Assembly (NCBI GenBank): GCA_017463445.1
Contig: JAFTPF010000005.1
Coordinates: 1 to 46,378, forward strand
DNA from: Clostridia bacterium
GTDB taxonomy: Bacteria > Bacillota > Clostridia > Oscillospirales > CAG-272
Reading direction: 5' to 3'
Length of the DNA: 46,378 nucleotides
Positions 9,490 to 17,856 of this stretch are shown piece by piece. The notes under the pieces were generated by a model, which was not told the origin of the DNA, did no database searches, and was given only the letters and a program-made list of their open reading frames with translations. The number at the start of each line of letters is the position of its first letter. Within the stretch, counting starts at the first letter, position 1. Both the position numbers and the translations under genes were made by a program.

Positions 9490-10049
9490 TACCCCCTTCC
9501 GCGGACGGTTCGAATCAGACGAAGCCCTGTAGGCTCGTCCAGCTTTTTACGCAGGTAACGGATGTACACGGCGGTGGTATTGCCGCCTTTTTCCTCCCAA
9601 AGCTCGTCGATGACCCGGGTAGGCACGCACTCGCCGGGCGTTTCCATCAGAAGTGCCAGCAAAGTGCGTTCGGCGGGACTGAGGGAGACTGGTCTGCCTT
9701 GCAGGAGAACGCCGTCGGGTGTCAGCCGCAGGAAGGGTGCATCCGACTTGCGGGGAGGCGATGCCGACGTGTCTGCCTCGTTTTCTCTCATTTGGGTAAG
9801 AACTTGCGCGGTAAGATCGCGAAACAGAAAGGGACGCACGAAATCAGCCCCCCGATCGGGAAATCGGGAGAAGGTTATGGTGTGCCGCGGCAGGCGGATG
9901 GTGGGTTCAATGCAGTCCAGATCCGCGAGAAGCGGTTCATCATCGATATGGACGGGGAGCGCAGGGGAAATGACGGCGGCGATCCTTGCCTGGCGAAGCG
10001 CAATCTGCAAGGCTTCGGCAAAAACAATATCGGTACTGACGATCAACAC
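9468..10049 (-). CDS. Atypical OmpR-type response regulator with degenerate receiver domain
   Basis: About 193 residues from the start I prefer. The C-terminal ~95 residues are a clear winged-helix DNA-binding domain of the OmpR/PhoB type (LSPAERTLLALLM, VYIRYLRKKL, IRTVRGRGYCL). The N-terminal part has the length and hydrophobic pattern of a receiver domain but is worn down: strand 1 ends VSTD in place of an acidic pair, the phosphorylation-site region reads LADLDC, and the conserved lysine of KPF is arginine (VRPF). Phosphorylation control is therefore doubtful and no kinase gene is adjacent. An upstream ATG at 10106 lacks a ribosome site. GTG at 10049 has AGGGGG eight bases ahead, so I chose it. 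The gene overlaps the dihydroorotase-like gene that follows it. Confidence 0.78.
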   Translation of the reverse strand: MLIVSTDIVFAEALQIALRQARIAAVISPALPVHIDDEPLLADLDCIEPTIRLPRHTITFSRFPDRGADFVRPFLFRDLTAQVLTQMRENEADTSASPPRKSDAPFLRLTPDGVLLQGRPVSLSPAERTLLALLMETPGECVPTRVIDELWEEKGGNTTAVYIRYLRKKLDEPTGLRLIRTVRGRGYCLCLPE

Positions 10050-10174
10050 GGTCTGGATCCCCCTTTTTTGGCATACAATGTACAAGTATATCTTATTGTA
10101 ACGCATTTTTATAGAAAATGCAAGGGGGGAACGCCGATTTCCCGAAAACGGGGAGAATTTTCGGGAAGCGGCTC

Positions 10175-10648
10175 TCAGCCGAAGGCCTTGGGATCTTCGG
10201 GCGGCCGTAGCTCCGCCGCCACGGCATGGTCGAGAGTGGTTGTCGCAGGGCGAGCCCCGTGGGTAACGGCGGGAGCTGTGCTTGGCGGCATCAGTCCGAA
10301 GGAGACTACGATGGCATCATTGACCTGCTGCATCAGCCGCTCGTCCAGATGTCCCATTTTTTCTCTGAGCCGTCGCTTGTCGAGAGTTCGGATCTGCTCC
10401 AACAGGATCACCGAATCTCTTGCCAGTCCCAGCGTATCGCCGTCTACGGTGGCGGCGCGGGCAACATCGATGTGTGTAGGCAGACGGGATTTAGTCAGTC
10501 TGCTGGTGATGGCGGCGGCGATCACCGTGGGAGAGTAACGGTTGCCCACATCGTTCTGGATAATAAGTACGGGTCGGAGTCCGCCTTGCTCGGAGCCTAC
10601 TACGGGGGAGAGATCTGCATAATATATATCGCCGCGTTTGATGGTCAT
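10175..10648 (-). CDS. ndoA: NdoA/EndoA (MazF-family) mRNA interferase toxin
   Basis: 157 residues. Residues 1 to about 125 match the Bacillus EndoA/MazF family closely: [49 protein letters not shown] and HLDERLM. These are sequence-specific endoribonucleases of toxin-antitoxin modules and act in the cytoplasm on single-stranded mRNA. About 30 extra C-terminal residues rich in Ala, Pro and Thr ([17 protein letters not shown]) extend beyond the usual ~116. The start is the ATG with AAAGGATG seven bases upstream. No antitoxin frame precedes it: the 398 bases upstream hold only regulatory sequence of the divergent htpG. The antitoxin must be elsewhere or absent. The family assignment is very secure. 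Confidence 0.93.
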   Translation of the reverse strand: MTIKRGDIYYADLSPVVGSEQGGLRPVLIIQNDVGNRYSPTVIAAAITSRLTKSRLPTHIDVARAATVDGDTLGLARDSVILLEQIRTLDKRRLREKMGHLDERLMQQVNDAIVVSFGLMPPSTAPAVTHGARPATTTLDHAVAAELRPPEDPKAFG

Positions 10649-10858
10649 GATGGATCATCCTTTCAAAGGTACGTTCGTGATTTTCGGGCAGTTGCCTTCT
10701 GTCCATAGTTTTTCCACGGGAAGGGGAGGCTAAACATCCTGCGGTGAATTTACAAAATGTTCATCTGCTTCCAGTATATGCAATCATGAAAAAAGCGTCC
10801 GAGTACATGGGACGGATGAAATATCTACAGATTTTTTGCAAATATTCGATGCGGGTGA

Positions 10859-10887
10859 TTGACAAACGGGTCAAAATGGGGTACAAT
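10859..10887 (+). promoter_or_regulatory. Sigma-A promoter of htpG
   Basis: TTGACA at 10859-10864, a 17-base spacer and TACAAT at 10882-10887: a near-consensus housekeeping promoter. Transcription would begin near 10894, giving a leader of about 150 bases that contains the tandem repeats. No CIRCE element (TTAGCACTC-N9-GAGTGCTAA) is visible. Apart from this promoter and the repeats, I see nothing else in the 398-base gap 10649-11046 except a weak CGTCC/GGACG inverted repeat near 10797-10816. Confidence 0.85.
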
Positions 10888-10916
10888 AAAAAATGGATAT
10901 TTATCCGTGGACAGCT

Positions 10917-10978
10917 GTCTCGCAGACAAAGTCTCGCAGACAAAGTCTCGCAGACAAAGTCTCGCAGACAAAGTCTGC
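10917..10978 (+). repeat. Four tandem 14-base repeats in the htpG leader
   Basis: Unit GTCTCGCAGACAAA repeats four times without a mismatch (10917-10972), followed by a partial unit GTCTGC. Each unit folds on itself (GTCT-CGC-AGAC), and neighbouring units can pair as CAGAC-AAA-GTCTG, so the array gives two competing sets of short hairpins in the 5' leader of htpG. Confidence 0.92.
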
Positions 10979-11046
10979 ATAAGACGACGGTGAAGTTTGG
11001 ACATCCGTGTTAAGAGATTTTTTCGTCGGAAAGGTTATTGAAAAAT

Positions 11047-12918
11047 ATGCAAAACGAATTTACCCCCAAAAACGGCGGGATCTCGGTAGAGACCGAGCAC
11101 ATTTTCCCCGTCATCAAAAAATGGCTCTACTCCGAAAAGGAGATCTTCCTCCGCGAGTTGGTCTCCAACGCCTGCGATGCGGTGACTAAGCTGAAACGAC
11201 TTGCCTCTCTCGGTCAGTTCGAGGAGGACGACGAGGCGTACCGCATCACCGTCACTCTGGACAAGGATGAGAAGACACTGAGTGTTACCGACAACGGTAT
11301 CGGTATGTCGGCAGAGGAACTGGAAAAGTACATCTGCAACATTGCTCTGTCCGGTGCGATGGAGTTTATTGAACAATACGAGAAGGGTGACGACAAGAGC
11401 GGCATCATCGGACACTTCGGTCTGGGCTTCTACTCGGCGTTTATGGTCGCCGATACTGTGGAGGTGTGGTCGAAATCCTATACCGATGCCCCCGCCGTTC
11501 ACTGGACCTGCGACGAGGCGGGCTCCTATACTCTGGAGGGAGCGGATGACCGTCCCCGCGGTACCTCGGTGGTGCTCCACCTCTCCGAGGAAGGGAAGGA
11601 GTATCTGGACTCTGCCAACCTGCGCGCTGTGCTGGACAAATACTGCGCCTTCATGCCGGTCGCTATCTTCTTTGAGGACGATGTCGCAAGCGACGGCGAG
11701 ACAAAGAAGGACGAGGAAGGCAATCCGCTCCCGCCCGAGCCGGTCAACGACACTCAGCCGCTCTGGATGCGCCCCGCCTCCGAGTGTACCGAGGAGGAGT
11801 ATAAAGCCTTCTATCATCAGGTCTTCGGCGATTTCCGCGAGCCTCTCTTCTGGATCCATCTGAACGCCGATTATCCCCTGAATTTCAAGGGTATCCTCTA
11901 TTTTCCGCCTCTGCGTAGCGAATATGACAATATGGAAGGGCAGGTTAAGCTCTATTACAATCAGGTCTTCGTTGCCGACAACATCAAGGAGGTCATTCCC
12001 GAATACCTGCTGATGCTCCGCGGCGTGCTGGATTGCCCCGAGCTGCCCCTGAACGTCTCCCGATCCTATCTGCAAAACAGCGGCTATGTTTCCAAGATCT
12101 CCGCTCACATCGTCAAGAAGGTGGCGGATAAGCTGAACGCCCTCTTTAACACCGAGCGCGAGACCTACGAGGGCTTCTGGAACGACATCAAGCTCTTCGT
12201 GGAATACGGCTGTCTCCGTGATCGCAAGTTCTACGACCGCGTTGCGCCCTCTCTCCTGCTCCCCCTCACCGAGGACGGCAAGTTCGAGACGGTGGATGAG
12301 GCACTGGAAGCGGCAAAGGAGACCCACGAGGGCAAGCTTTACTACGCTAACGACAAGGTCTCCCAGGCCCAGTATATCTCCCTTTTCGAAGAAAGAGGGA
12401 TCCGTGTATATCTGCTTAGCGGTCCGCTGGAGATGCAGTATATGAGCCTGCTGGAGGACAGCAAGAAGTGCAAATTCCTCCGGATCGACGCGGACATTGC
12501 CGATGCACTGAAGGGCGACGGCGAGGTGATGGAAAACGCCACGCTGGCAGAGCTGTTTAAGAAGGTCAGCGGCAACGACAAGCTGAAGGTTACCTTCGAG
12601 ACCCTTGCCGACGAAGGCGTTCCCGCACTGCTCAATCTGTCCGAGCAATCCAGACGCTACGAGGATATGATGCGCTACTACAGCCGCGGGGAGTCCTTCG
12701 CTATGCCCGCCATGACCGAGGCTACGCTGGTGCTGAATGCCAACTCCCCGCTGATCCGCAAGCTGGCAGAGGTCTCCGACGATGCTGTCCGCGAGAGCGC
12801 GGCGATGCATATCTGGTCGCTGTCCCTGCTCTCTCAAAGACAACTCACTGCTGAAGAGCTGAAAGCTTTCCTGAAACAAAGTTATCAGACGCTGGGCGAT
12901 GCTTTGGAGAACCTGTAA
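11047..12918 (+). CDS. htpG: Molecular chaperone HtpG (bacterial Hsp90)
   Basis: 623 residues, typical family length. HtpG is a dimeric cytosolic ATP-dependent chaperone that assists late folding and remodelling of client proteins. The N-terminal GHKL ATPase domain shows LRELVSNACDA, VTDNGIGM and IGHFGLGFYSAFMV. The middle domain shows PLWMR, PLNFKGILYFP and LNVSRSYLQ, including the catalytic-loop arginine. The C-terminal dimerisation part ends EELKAFLKQSYQTL. I prefer ATG 11047 over TTG 11038, because GGAAAGG (about 11029-11035) is too close to the TTG but well placed for the ATG. A near-consensus promoter and a repeat-bearing leader precede it. It is followed after 3 bases by the prephenate-dehydratase-like gene, so the two are co-transcribed. 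Confidence 0.97.
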   Translation: MQNEFTPKNGGISVETEHIFPVIKKWLYSEKEIFLRELVSNACDAVTKLKRLASLGQFEEDDEAYRITVTLDKDEKTLSVTDNGIGMSAEELEKYICNIALSGAMEFIEQYEKGDDKSGIIGHFGLGFYSAFMVADTVEVWSKSYTDAPAVHWTCDEAGSYTLEGADDRPRGTSVVLHLSEEGKEYLDSANLRAVLDKYCAFMPVAIFFEDDVASDGETKKDEEGNPLPPEPVNDTQPLWMRPASECTEEEYKAFYHQVFGDFREPLFWIHLNADYPLNFKGILYFPPLRSEYDNMEGQVKLYYNQVFVADNIKEVIPEYLLMLRGVLDCPELPLNVSRSYLQNSGYVSKISAHIVKKVADKLNALFNTERETYEGFWNDIKLFVEYGCLRDRKFYDRVAPSLLLPLTEDGKFETVDEALEAAKETHEGKLYYANDKVSQAQYISLFEERGIRVYLLSGPLEMQYMSLLEDSKKCKFLRIDADIADALKGDGEVMENATLAELFKKVSGNDKLKVTFETLADEGVPALLNLSEQSRRYEDMMRYYSRGESFAMPAMTEATLVLNANSPLIRKLAEVSDDAVRESAAMHIWSLSLLSQRQLTAEELKAFLKQSYQTLGDALENL

Positions 12919-12921
12919 GCC

Positions 12922-13824
12922 ATGGATGAGCTGACCGTCATCGCCGAGAATATGGCGGATGCCGACCGTCTGCTTGCCGACGGCTGGAAGCTGCGCCGCG
13001 CACACCTTGCCGAGCTGGCAGAGCAGCTGCAAAAGCAGCTGCATAAGCGGCTGGAGGACGGCGAGGAGGCAGAGCAGACCCTGACCTCCTTGTACAGCGA
13101 GTTTGTAGAACGGCTGAACGATACTGTCTCTGTTTCCGAGGCGAAGGAGCTGACCCGAGCGGTATCGCTGTTCACCCGAATGGAGCTGTGTAAGGCGCTG
13201 ACCGACAAAGATCCCGAGGAGAGCGTTTTGCTGTATGAAGCGCCCGATCCGGTCATCGCTTATTTTCAAAACCCCTACGCGGGACGGATCTTGCGAAGCG
13301 TTACCGACCTGCTTCAAGGGGGAGAGGCGGCAGACGCGGAGGACTATTCCGACGCTTGCGAAGGCGTTGCCGAGGGGCGTTACGACTTCTGCGTGCTTCC
13401 TGTGGAGAGTGCCAGAGACGGCGTGATGAACCGATTCGTGCAGCTCATTGACCGCTACGATCTTTTCACCGTTTTGGTCTGTCATCTGGAGCTTTCGGAG
13501 GAAGAGTACATCCGCTTTGCGCTCCTGTCGGCGTCCCCCTGCAAACTGGCGGGTGCCGACCGCCTGAAGCTGCGGGTCGTCCCCGGCGAGGAACAACTGT
13601 GGGAGCTGTTGTTCGCCTGCCAGACCTTTGGCGCAAAGCCGGAGGGCTGCCGATCCCTGCCGGGTGCGGAGACCGACACCTACGAGTTGACCCTTCGGGT
13701 GCAAGACGCCGATGTCGCGGCACTGACCCGGTATCTGGGGCTTGGCTGGTCCCGCTCCACCGTAACGGGATATTACCGCCAACTGACCCTGCCTGTGGAG
13801 GCAGAAAAAGAATTATTGTACTGA
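12922..13824 (+). CDS. Prephenate-dehydratase-like domain protein of unknown role
   Basis: A 300-residue soluble protein. The N-terminal ~100 residues are helical and charged, perhaps coiled coil (about 20-65). Residues ~112-190 follow the pattern of the prephenate dehydratase fold: AYFQNPYAG where PheA has a GPxGTFS-like strand, then DACEGVAEGRYDFCVLPVES and DGVMNRFVQLID in the place of the PheA segment around the PxENS motif. The catalytic TRF motif of PheA is not visible and the ENS reads VES, so dehydratase activity is unlikely. The last ~110 residues could be an ACT-like ligand-binding region, but this is a guess. It starts 3 bases after htpG, which suggests coupled expression, though I know of no functional link between Hsp90 and this fold. 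Confidence 0.6.
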   Translation: MDELTVIAENMADADRLLADGWKLRRAHLAELAEQLQKQLHKRLEDGEEAEQTLTSLYSEFVERLNDTVSVSEAKELTRAVSLFTRMELCKALTDKDPEESVLLYEAPDPVIAYFQNPYAGRILRSVTDLLQGGEAADAEDYSDACEGVAEGRYDFCVLPVESARDGVMNRFVQLIDRYDLFTVLVCHLELSEEEYIRFALLSASPCKLAGADRLKLRVVPGEEQLWELLFACQTFGAKPEGCRSLPGAETDTYELTLRVQDADVAALTRYLGLGWSRSTVTGYYRQLTLPVEAEKELLY

Positions 13825-13862
13825 AATACATCGGCAGATCATTGCCGGAAAGGATACATAGA

Positions 13863-14111
13863 ATGAAACAGATCAATTACAAAACCAGCGGAGTATGCTC
13901 CCGCGAGATCCATATTGAGGTGGAGGACGGTGTCATCACCTCCTGTGCTTTCGTCGGTGGCTGCCACGGCAATACGCAGGGCGTTTCGGCTCTGGTAGTT
14001 GGCATGAAGACCGAGGACGCAATCGCTAAACTGTCGGGCATCGACTGCCGCGGCAGAGGTACATCCTGCCCCGATCAGCTTGCAAAGGCTCTAAAAGAGG
14101 CGGCAGAATAA
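13863..14111 (+). CDS. Small TSCPD-domain protein (TIGR03905 family)
   Basis: 82 residues from ATG 13863 (AAAGGA about ten bases upstream); the frame is open further upstream, but those codons overlap the previous gene. The sequence is typical of the TIGR03905/TSCPD family: a glycine- and cysteine-rich GGCHGNTQGV, a regulatory-looking AIAKLSGIDCRGRGTSCPDQLA and C-terminal helix. The TSCPD domain takes its name from this motif and also occurs at the C-terminus of some class II ribonucleotide reductases; the stand-alone form has no proven function. The conserved cysteines suggest metal or redox binding. It sits in a same-strand run between the htpG pair and pgcA. Confidence 0.88.
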   Translation: MKQINYKTSGVCSREIHIEVEDGVITSCAFVGGCHGNTQGVSALVVGMKTEDAIAKLSGIDCRGRGTSCPDQLAKALKEAAE

Positions 14112-14154
14112 AAATCTCAAAGCAAAAACACATTCCATCAGAGAGGGTACACCA

Positions 14155-15876
14155 ATGAATTACAGAGAAACTTATGAAAGCTGGCTGAAATCTGACCTCA
14201 TTGACGAGGCAACCAAGGCTGAGCTGCTTGCCATTCGCGACAACGAGGAAGAGGTCAAGTTCCGCTTTATCGGACTGCTTGCCTTCGGCACCGGCGGTCT
14301 GCGCGGCACCATGATGGCGGGTACTAACGCCATGAATCCCTACACCGTCGCCCACGCCACCCAGGGCTTTGCTAACCTGATCCTTCGCGAGGGCGCGGCA
14401 GAGCGAGGCGTCGTCATCGGCAGAGACTCCCGCAACAACAGCGAGCTGTTTGCCAAGATCACCGCTGAGGTGCTGGCTGCCAACGGCATTAAGGTCTACT
14501 TCTTCGACGCGCTCCGCCCCACCCCCGTCCTGTCCTTTGCGATCCGCGAGCTTCACTGCATCGGCGGAGTCAATATTACCGCTTCTCACAATCCCAAGGA
14601 GTATAATGGCTACAAGGCTTACTGGGAGGATGGCGCACAGCTTTCTCTGGAGCAGGCAGACCTGGTTGCCTCTTATATCGCCGCAACCGATCTGCTCACC
14701 GGCGTGAAGCGGGTGGATTTCCACGAAGCGGTTGCTGACGGCAGGATCGAGATCGTGGGTGCCAAGATCGACGATGCCTTCATCGCAAATGTTACCGCAC
14801 AGCGGGTAGATGTGAATGCGATCCCCGATGTTGCCGACGAGTTGAAGATCGTCTACACGCCTCTTCACGGTACGGGTTACCGTCTGGTTCCCGAAGTGCT
14901 CCGCCTGTGCGGCGTGAAGCATCTCTACACCGTCTGGCAGCAGATGGTGCTGGACGGCGACTTCCCCTCGGTAGCATCTCCCAATCCCGAGTACCCCGAG
15001 ACCCTTGCGCTGGGCGCAAAGCTGGCGGAAGAAGTGGGCTCTGACCTGGTCATCGCCACCGATCCCGATGCCGACCGTTGCGGCATCATGGCACGCAACT
15101 CTGAGGGCGAGTTCGTCTGTATGACCGGTAACCAGATCGGCTCCCTCCTGCTGGACTATATCCTCACCGCCTACGAGAACACCGGCACTATGCCCGAGGG
15201 TCCCTACGCGGTCAAGACCATCGTCACCACAGAGCTTGCCACCAAGATCTGTCAGTCTCACGGCGTGGATATCTATAATGTCCTCACCGGCTTCAAGTTC
15301 ATCGGCGAGGTCATCAAGAACCACGACGACGTGGGCGACGGACACTATCTCTTTGGCTTCGAGGAGTCCTACGGCTACCTGAAGGGCACCTACGCCCGGG
15401 ATAAGGATGCCGTCGTCGCCTCCATGCTCATCGCCGAGATGGCGGCGTATTATAAGAAACAGGGCATGACCCTTTACGATGCCCTCATCGCCATGTACGA
15501 GAAGTTCGGCTACTTTGCCGAGGGTACCGTCAACGTCACCATGAAGGGTCTGGACGGTCAGGCGAAGATGCAAGCGCTGATGGAGAGCATCCGGAACGCT
15601 CCTCCCGCCGAGCTGGGCGGCAGAAAGGTCATCGAGATGCGTGACTACAAGACCGAGACCATTACCGATCTGGTAACGGGAGAGAAACGTCCCACCGGAC
15701 TGCCGATCTCCAACGTCCTCTATTTTATGACCGAGGGCGGCAATGTAGTGGTCATCCGTCCCTCCGGCACCGAGCCCAAGATCAAGCTTTACCTGCTGGT
15801 CAACGGCAAATGCAAGAACTGCTGCAAAGCCACCATGGAAGCCTTCAAGGCAAGCGTTTCCGAGTGGACTAAATAA
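14155..15876 (+). CDS. pgcA: Phospho-sugar mutase (alpha-phosphoglucomutase type)
   Basis: 573 residues, the length of Firmicute PgcA-type enzymes that interconvert glucose-1-phosphate and glucose-6-phosphate, feeding UDP-glucose, glycolipid and polysaccharide synthesis in the cytosol. All four family signatures are present. The phosphoserine loop is TASHNPKEYNGYK, with GTGGLRG near the N-terminus. The metal loop is DPDADR, the sugar loop is GFEESYGY, and the phosphate-binding loop is RPSGTEPK. The start has GAGAGG upstream. A strong hairpin follows the stop. Whether it prefers glucose or mannose phosphates cannot be read from the sequence, but the length and the GFEESYGY loop favour glucose. 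Confidence 0.93.
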   Translation: MNYRETYESWLKSDLIDEATKAELLAIRDNEEEVKFRFIGLLAFGTGGLRGTMMAGTNAMNPYTVAHATQGFANLILREGAAERGVVIGRDSRNNSELFAKITAEVLAANGIKVYFFDALRPTPVLSFAIRELHCIGGVNITASHNPKEYNGYKAYWEDGAQLSLEQADLVASYIAATDLLTGVKRVDFHEAVADGRIEIVGAKIDDAFIANVTAQRVDVNAIPDVADELKIVYTPLHGTGYRLVPEVLRLCGVKHLYTVWQQMVLDGDFPSVASPNPEYPETLALGAKLAEEVGSDLVIATDPDADRCGIMARNSEGEFVCMTGNQIGSLLLDYILTAYENTGTMPEGPYAVKTIVTTELATKICQSHGVDIYNVLTGFKFIGEVIKNHDDVGDGHYLFGFEESYGYLKGTYARDKDAVVASMLIAEMAAYYKKQGMTLYDALIAMYEKFGYFAEGTVNVTMKGLDGQAKMQALMESIRNAPPAELGGRKVIEMRDYKTETITDLVTGEKRPTGLPISNVLYFMTEGGNVVVIRPSGTEPKIKLYLLVNGKCKNCCKATMEAFKASVSEWTK

Positions 15877-15880
15877 ATTC

Positions 15881-15928
15881 CTCCTGCCCGTCGTGCGGCA
15901 GATCCCAAGCGGCGGGCAGGAGTATTTT
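15881..15928 (+). terminator. Terminator after pgcA
   Basis: CTCCTGCCCG (15881-15890) pairs with CGGGCAGGAG (15913-15922), with extra pairs inside, followed by TATTTT. It closes the htpG-to-pgcA transcript. Confidence 0.85.
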
Positions 15929-15949
15929 ACCGTCAAATATGTAAAATGA

Positions 15950-16013
15950 TTTTACAATTTTACATGGATTTTACATAGCTACTCTATCGGATTTTACATA
16001 GATTTGATATATT
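15950..16013 (+). promoter_or_regulatory. Pho-box-like repeats and -10 of the first phosphate cotransporter
   Basis: TTTTACA occurs at 15950, 15958, 15969 and 15992, with a weak copy CTACTCT at 15980. The set 15958/15969/15980/15992 is stepped by 11, 11 and 12 bases, and TATATT lies at 16008, 16 bases after the start of the last repeat. There is no ordinary -35 box. Direct TT(A/T/C)ACA-like repeats with about 11-base spacing are how PhoP-type regulators bind in Firmicutes. Confidence 0.75.
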
Positions 16014-16060
16014 AAATAATAGGATGTACAAAATTCTGATGTATAAATGAAGGAGTTATT

Positions 16061-17839
16061 ATGGATTGGATTTTTAACGTAATTGCGCTACTGGGTGGTC
16101 TCGCCTTCTTCCTCTACGGTATGAGCGTCATGTCGGGTGGTCTGGAATCGCTGGCAGGAAGTAAGCTGGAGCAGATCCTCCGCGGAATGACCTCCAACAA
16201 AGTCAAAGCAATGCTTTTGGGCTTAGGTATTACTGCCGTCATTCAGTCTTCCTCTGCCACAACCGTTATGCTGGTGGGTCTGGTCAACTCGGGCGTTATG
16301 GTGCTGGGACAAACCATCGGCGTCATTTTGGGTGCCAACATCGGTACTACGGTGACCGCGTGGATCCTGTCGCTGACCAGCGTAGAATTGGGCGGAAGTG
16401 AAATGAATCCTTGGGCAGCCTTTGCGCTCAAGATGCTCAAGCCCTCATCCTTCACGCCTATTCTTGCGCTGATCGGTATTGCCATTATTATGATGTCCAA
16501 GAGCAACCGCAAGAAATCGGTGGCTACTATCCTTCTGGGCTTTGCCGTACTGATGGCAGGCATGGATACCATGAGCGACGCCATGGAGTTTCTCGGCAAC
16601 CAGCAGTGGTTTGCTGAGCTTCTGGTCACCTTCTCCGACCCCGTTGTAGGTATTTTGGTTGGTACCGTTCTGACTGCGATCATCCAGTCCTCCTCCGCAT
16701 CGGTTGGTATTTTGCAGGCACTGTCTATCTCGGTTGCCATCCCCTACGGTGCAGCGATTCCGATCATCATGGGTCAGAACATCGGTACCTGTATCACCGC
16801 ACTGATCTCCGCGCTGGGTGCGACCAAGAAGGACGCCACCCGCGTAGCAGTGGTACACACTGCTATCAAGGTCATCGGTACCGTGGTATGGTCGCTGGTG
16901 TTCTATGGTCTGAACCTGTTCATCGGTTTTGAGTTCTTGGACGATAACGTCACTCCCGTTACTATCGCAATCGTGCACACCGTCTTCAACGTGCTGAACA
17001 CCGTGATACTGCTTCCTTTCACCAAACAGCTGGAGAAGCTGGGTCGCTTCCTGATTAGGGACAAAGCTTCCCCCGAAAAGGAAGAAGAGGTATTCCTGGA
17101 CGAGCGTCTTTTGAACACCCCCTCCATTGCAGTTTCCGAATGTAACGCCAAGACTGTCGAGATGAACACGATCGCTTGCTCCACACTTCGCGAATCGATC
17201 CAGCTTCTGACCGATTATTCGCCCGAGCGCTGCGAAAGAGTGCTGGCAGGCGAGGATCAGTTGGACAAATACGAGGACAAGCTGGGCTCCTTCCTGATCA
17301 AAGTTTCTGCCAAGGAAATTTCCGACGCTGACAGCAGTCAGGTCTCCCGTATGCTCCATACCATCGGTAACTTCGAGCGTCTGGGCGACCATGCTGTCAA
17401 TCTGATGAAGGTAGCGCAGGAGATGCACGAAAAGCAGATCTCCTTCTCCGACGAAGCAAACCGCGAGATCGCAGTGGTGCAGAGTGCGCTGGCAGATATT
17501 CTTGCCCGTACCGAAGAGGCGTACGACCAGAACAGCAGCGCCCTCGCTGCCAAGGTCGAGCCGCTGGAGCAGGTCATCGACCATCTGATTGCCGATATCA
17601 AGAACCGTCACATTGTCCGTCTGAAGAACGGTTATTGCACCATTGAGCTGGGCTTTGTCCTTTCCGATCTGCTCACGAACTACGAGCGCATCTCCGACCA
17701 TTGCTCCAATATTGCCGTAGCCGTCATCGAATCCGAACAGGGTAGTTTTGAGACGCACGAGTATCTCTCTGGGATCAAGCGCGGCGACGTGGATTTCGAA
17801 AACGAGTACAAGAAGTGTTTGGACGCATATAAACTTTGA
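16061..17839 (+). CDS. Na+/phosphate cotransporter with C-terminal PhoU-like domain (copy 1)
   Basis: 592 residues of the NptA/YjbB-type Na/Pi-cotransporter family (PF02690). It moves phosphate across the cytoplasmic membrane with sodium. Residues 1 to about 330 hold eight or so membrane helices and the two inverted-repeat signatures around QSSSA (AVIQSSSATTVML and AIIQSSSASVGIL), each followed by a GxNIGT motif. From about residue 350 a four-helix PhoU-like domain follows (SRMLHTIGNFERLGDHAVNL, NYERISDHCSNIAVA), usually involved in gating or phosphate signalling. AAGGAG precedes the ATG. A Pho-box promoter lies directly upstream. The serine-protease lipoprotein begins 17 bases after the stop and is probably in the same transcript. 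A close paralogue lies at 19654. Confidence 0.93.
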   Translation: MDWIFNVIALLGGLAFFLYGMSVMSGGLESLAGSKLEQILRGMTSNKVKAMLLGLGITAVIQSSSATTVMLVGLVNSGVMVLGQTIGVILGANIGTTVTAWILSLTSVELGGSEMNPWAAFALKMLKPSSFTPILALIGIAIIMMSKSNRKKSVATILLGFAVLMAGMDTMSDAMEFLGNQQWFAELLVTFSDPVVGILVGTVLTAIIQSSSASVGILQALSISVAIPYGAAIPIIMGQNIGTCITALISALGATKKDATRVAVVHTAIKVIGTVVWSLVFYGLNLFIGFEFLDDNVTPVTIAIVHTVFNVLNTVILLPFTKQLEKLGRFLIRDKASPEKEEEVFLDERLLNTPSIAVSECNAKTVEMNTIACSTLRESIQLLTDYSPERCERVLAGEDQLDKYEDKLGSFLIKVSAKEISDADSSQVSRMLHTIGNFERLGDHAVNLMKVAQEMHEKQISFSDEANREIAVVQSALADILARTEEAYDQNSSALAAKVEPLEQVIDHLIADIKNRHIVRLKNGYCTIELGFVLSDLLTNYERISDHCSNIAVAVIESEQGSFETHEYLSGIKRGDVDFENEYKKCLDAYKL

Positions 17840-17856
17840 GGTTTGGGAGTGTGAAT

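Noticed and set aside
10917..10978. Tandem repeats considered as a CRISPR array
   Set aside because: Units are contiguous with no unique spacers and no cas genes are nearby.
11035..13782. 915-residue minus-strand frame opposite htpG
   Set aside because: It is the shadow of a GC-rich plus-strand gene: low-complexity His/Gln/Leu/Val content, no ribosome site, while htpG is an unmistakable gene.
14026..15936. 636-residue minus-strand frame opposite pgcA
   Set aside because: Antisense shadow with skewed composition; the plus strand carries all four phosphomutase motifs.
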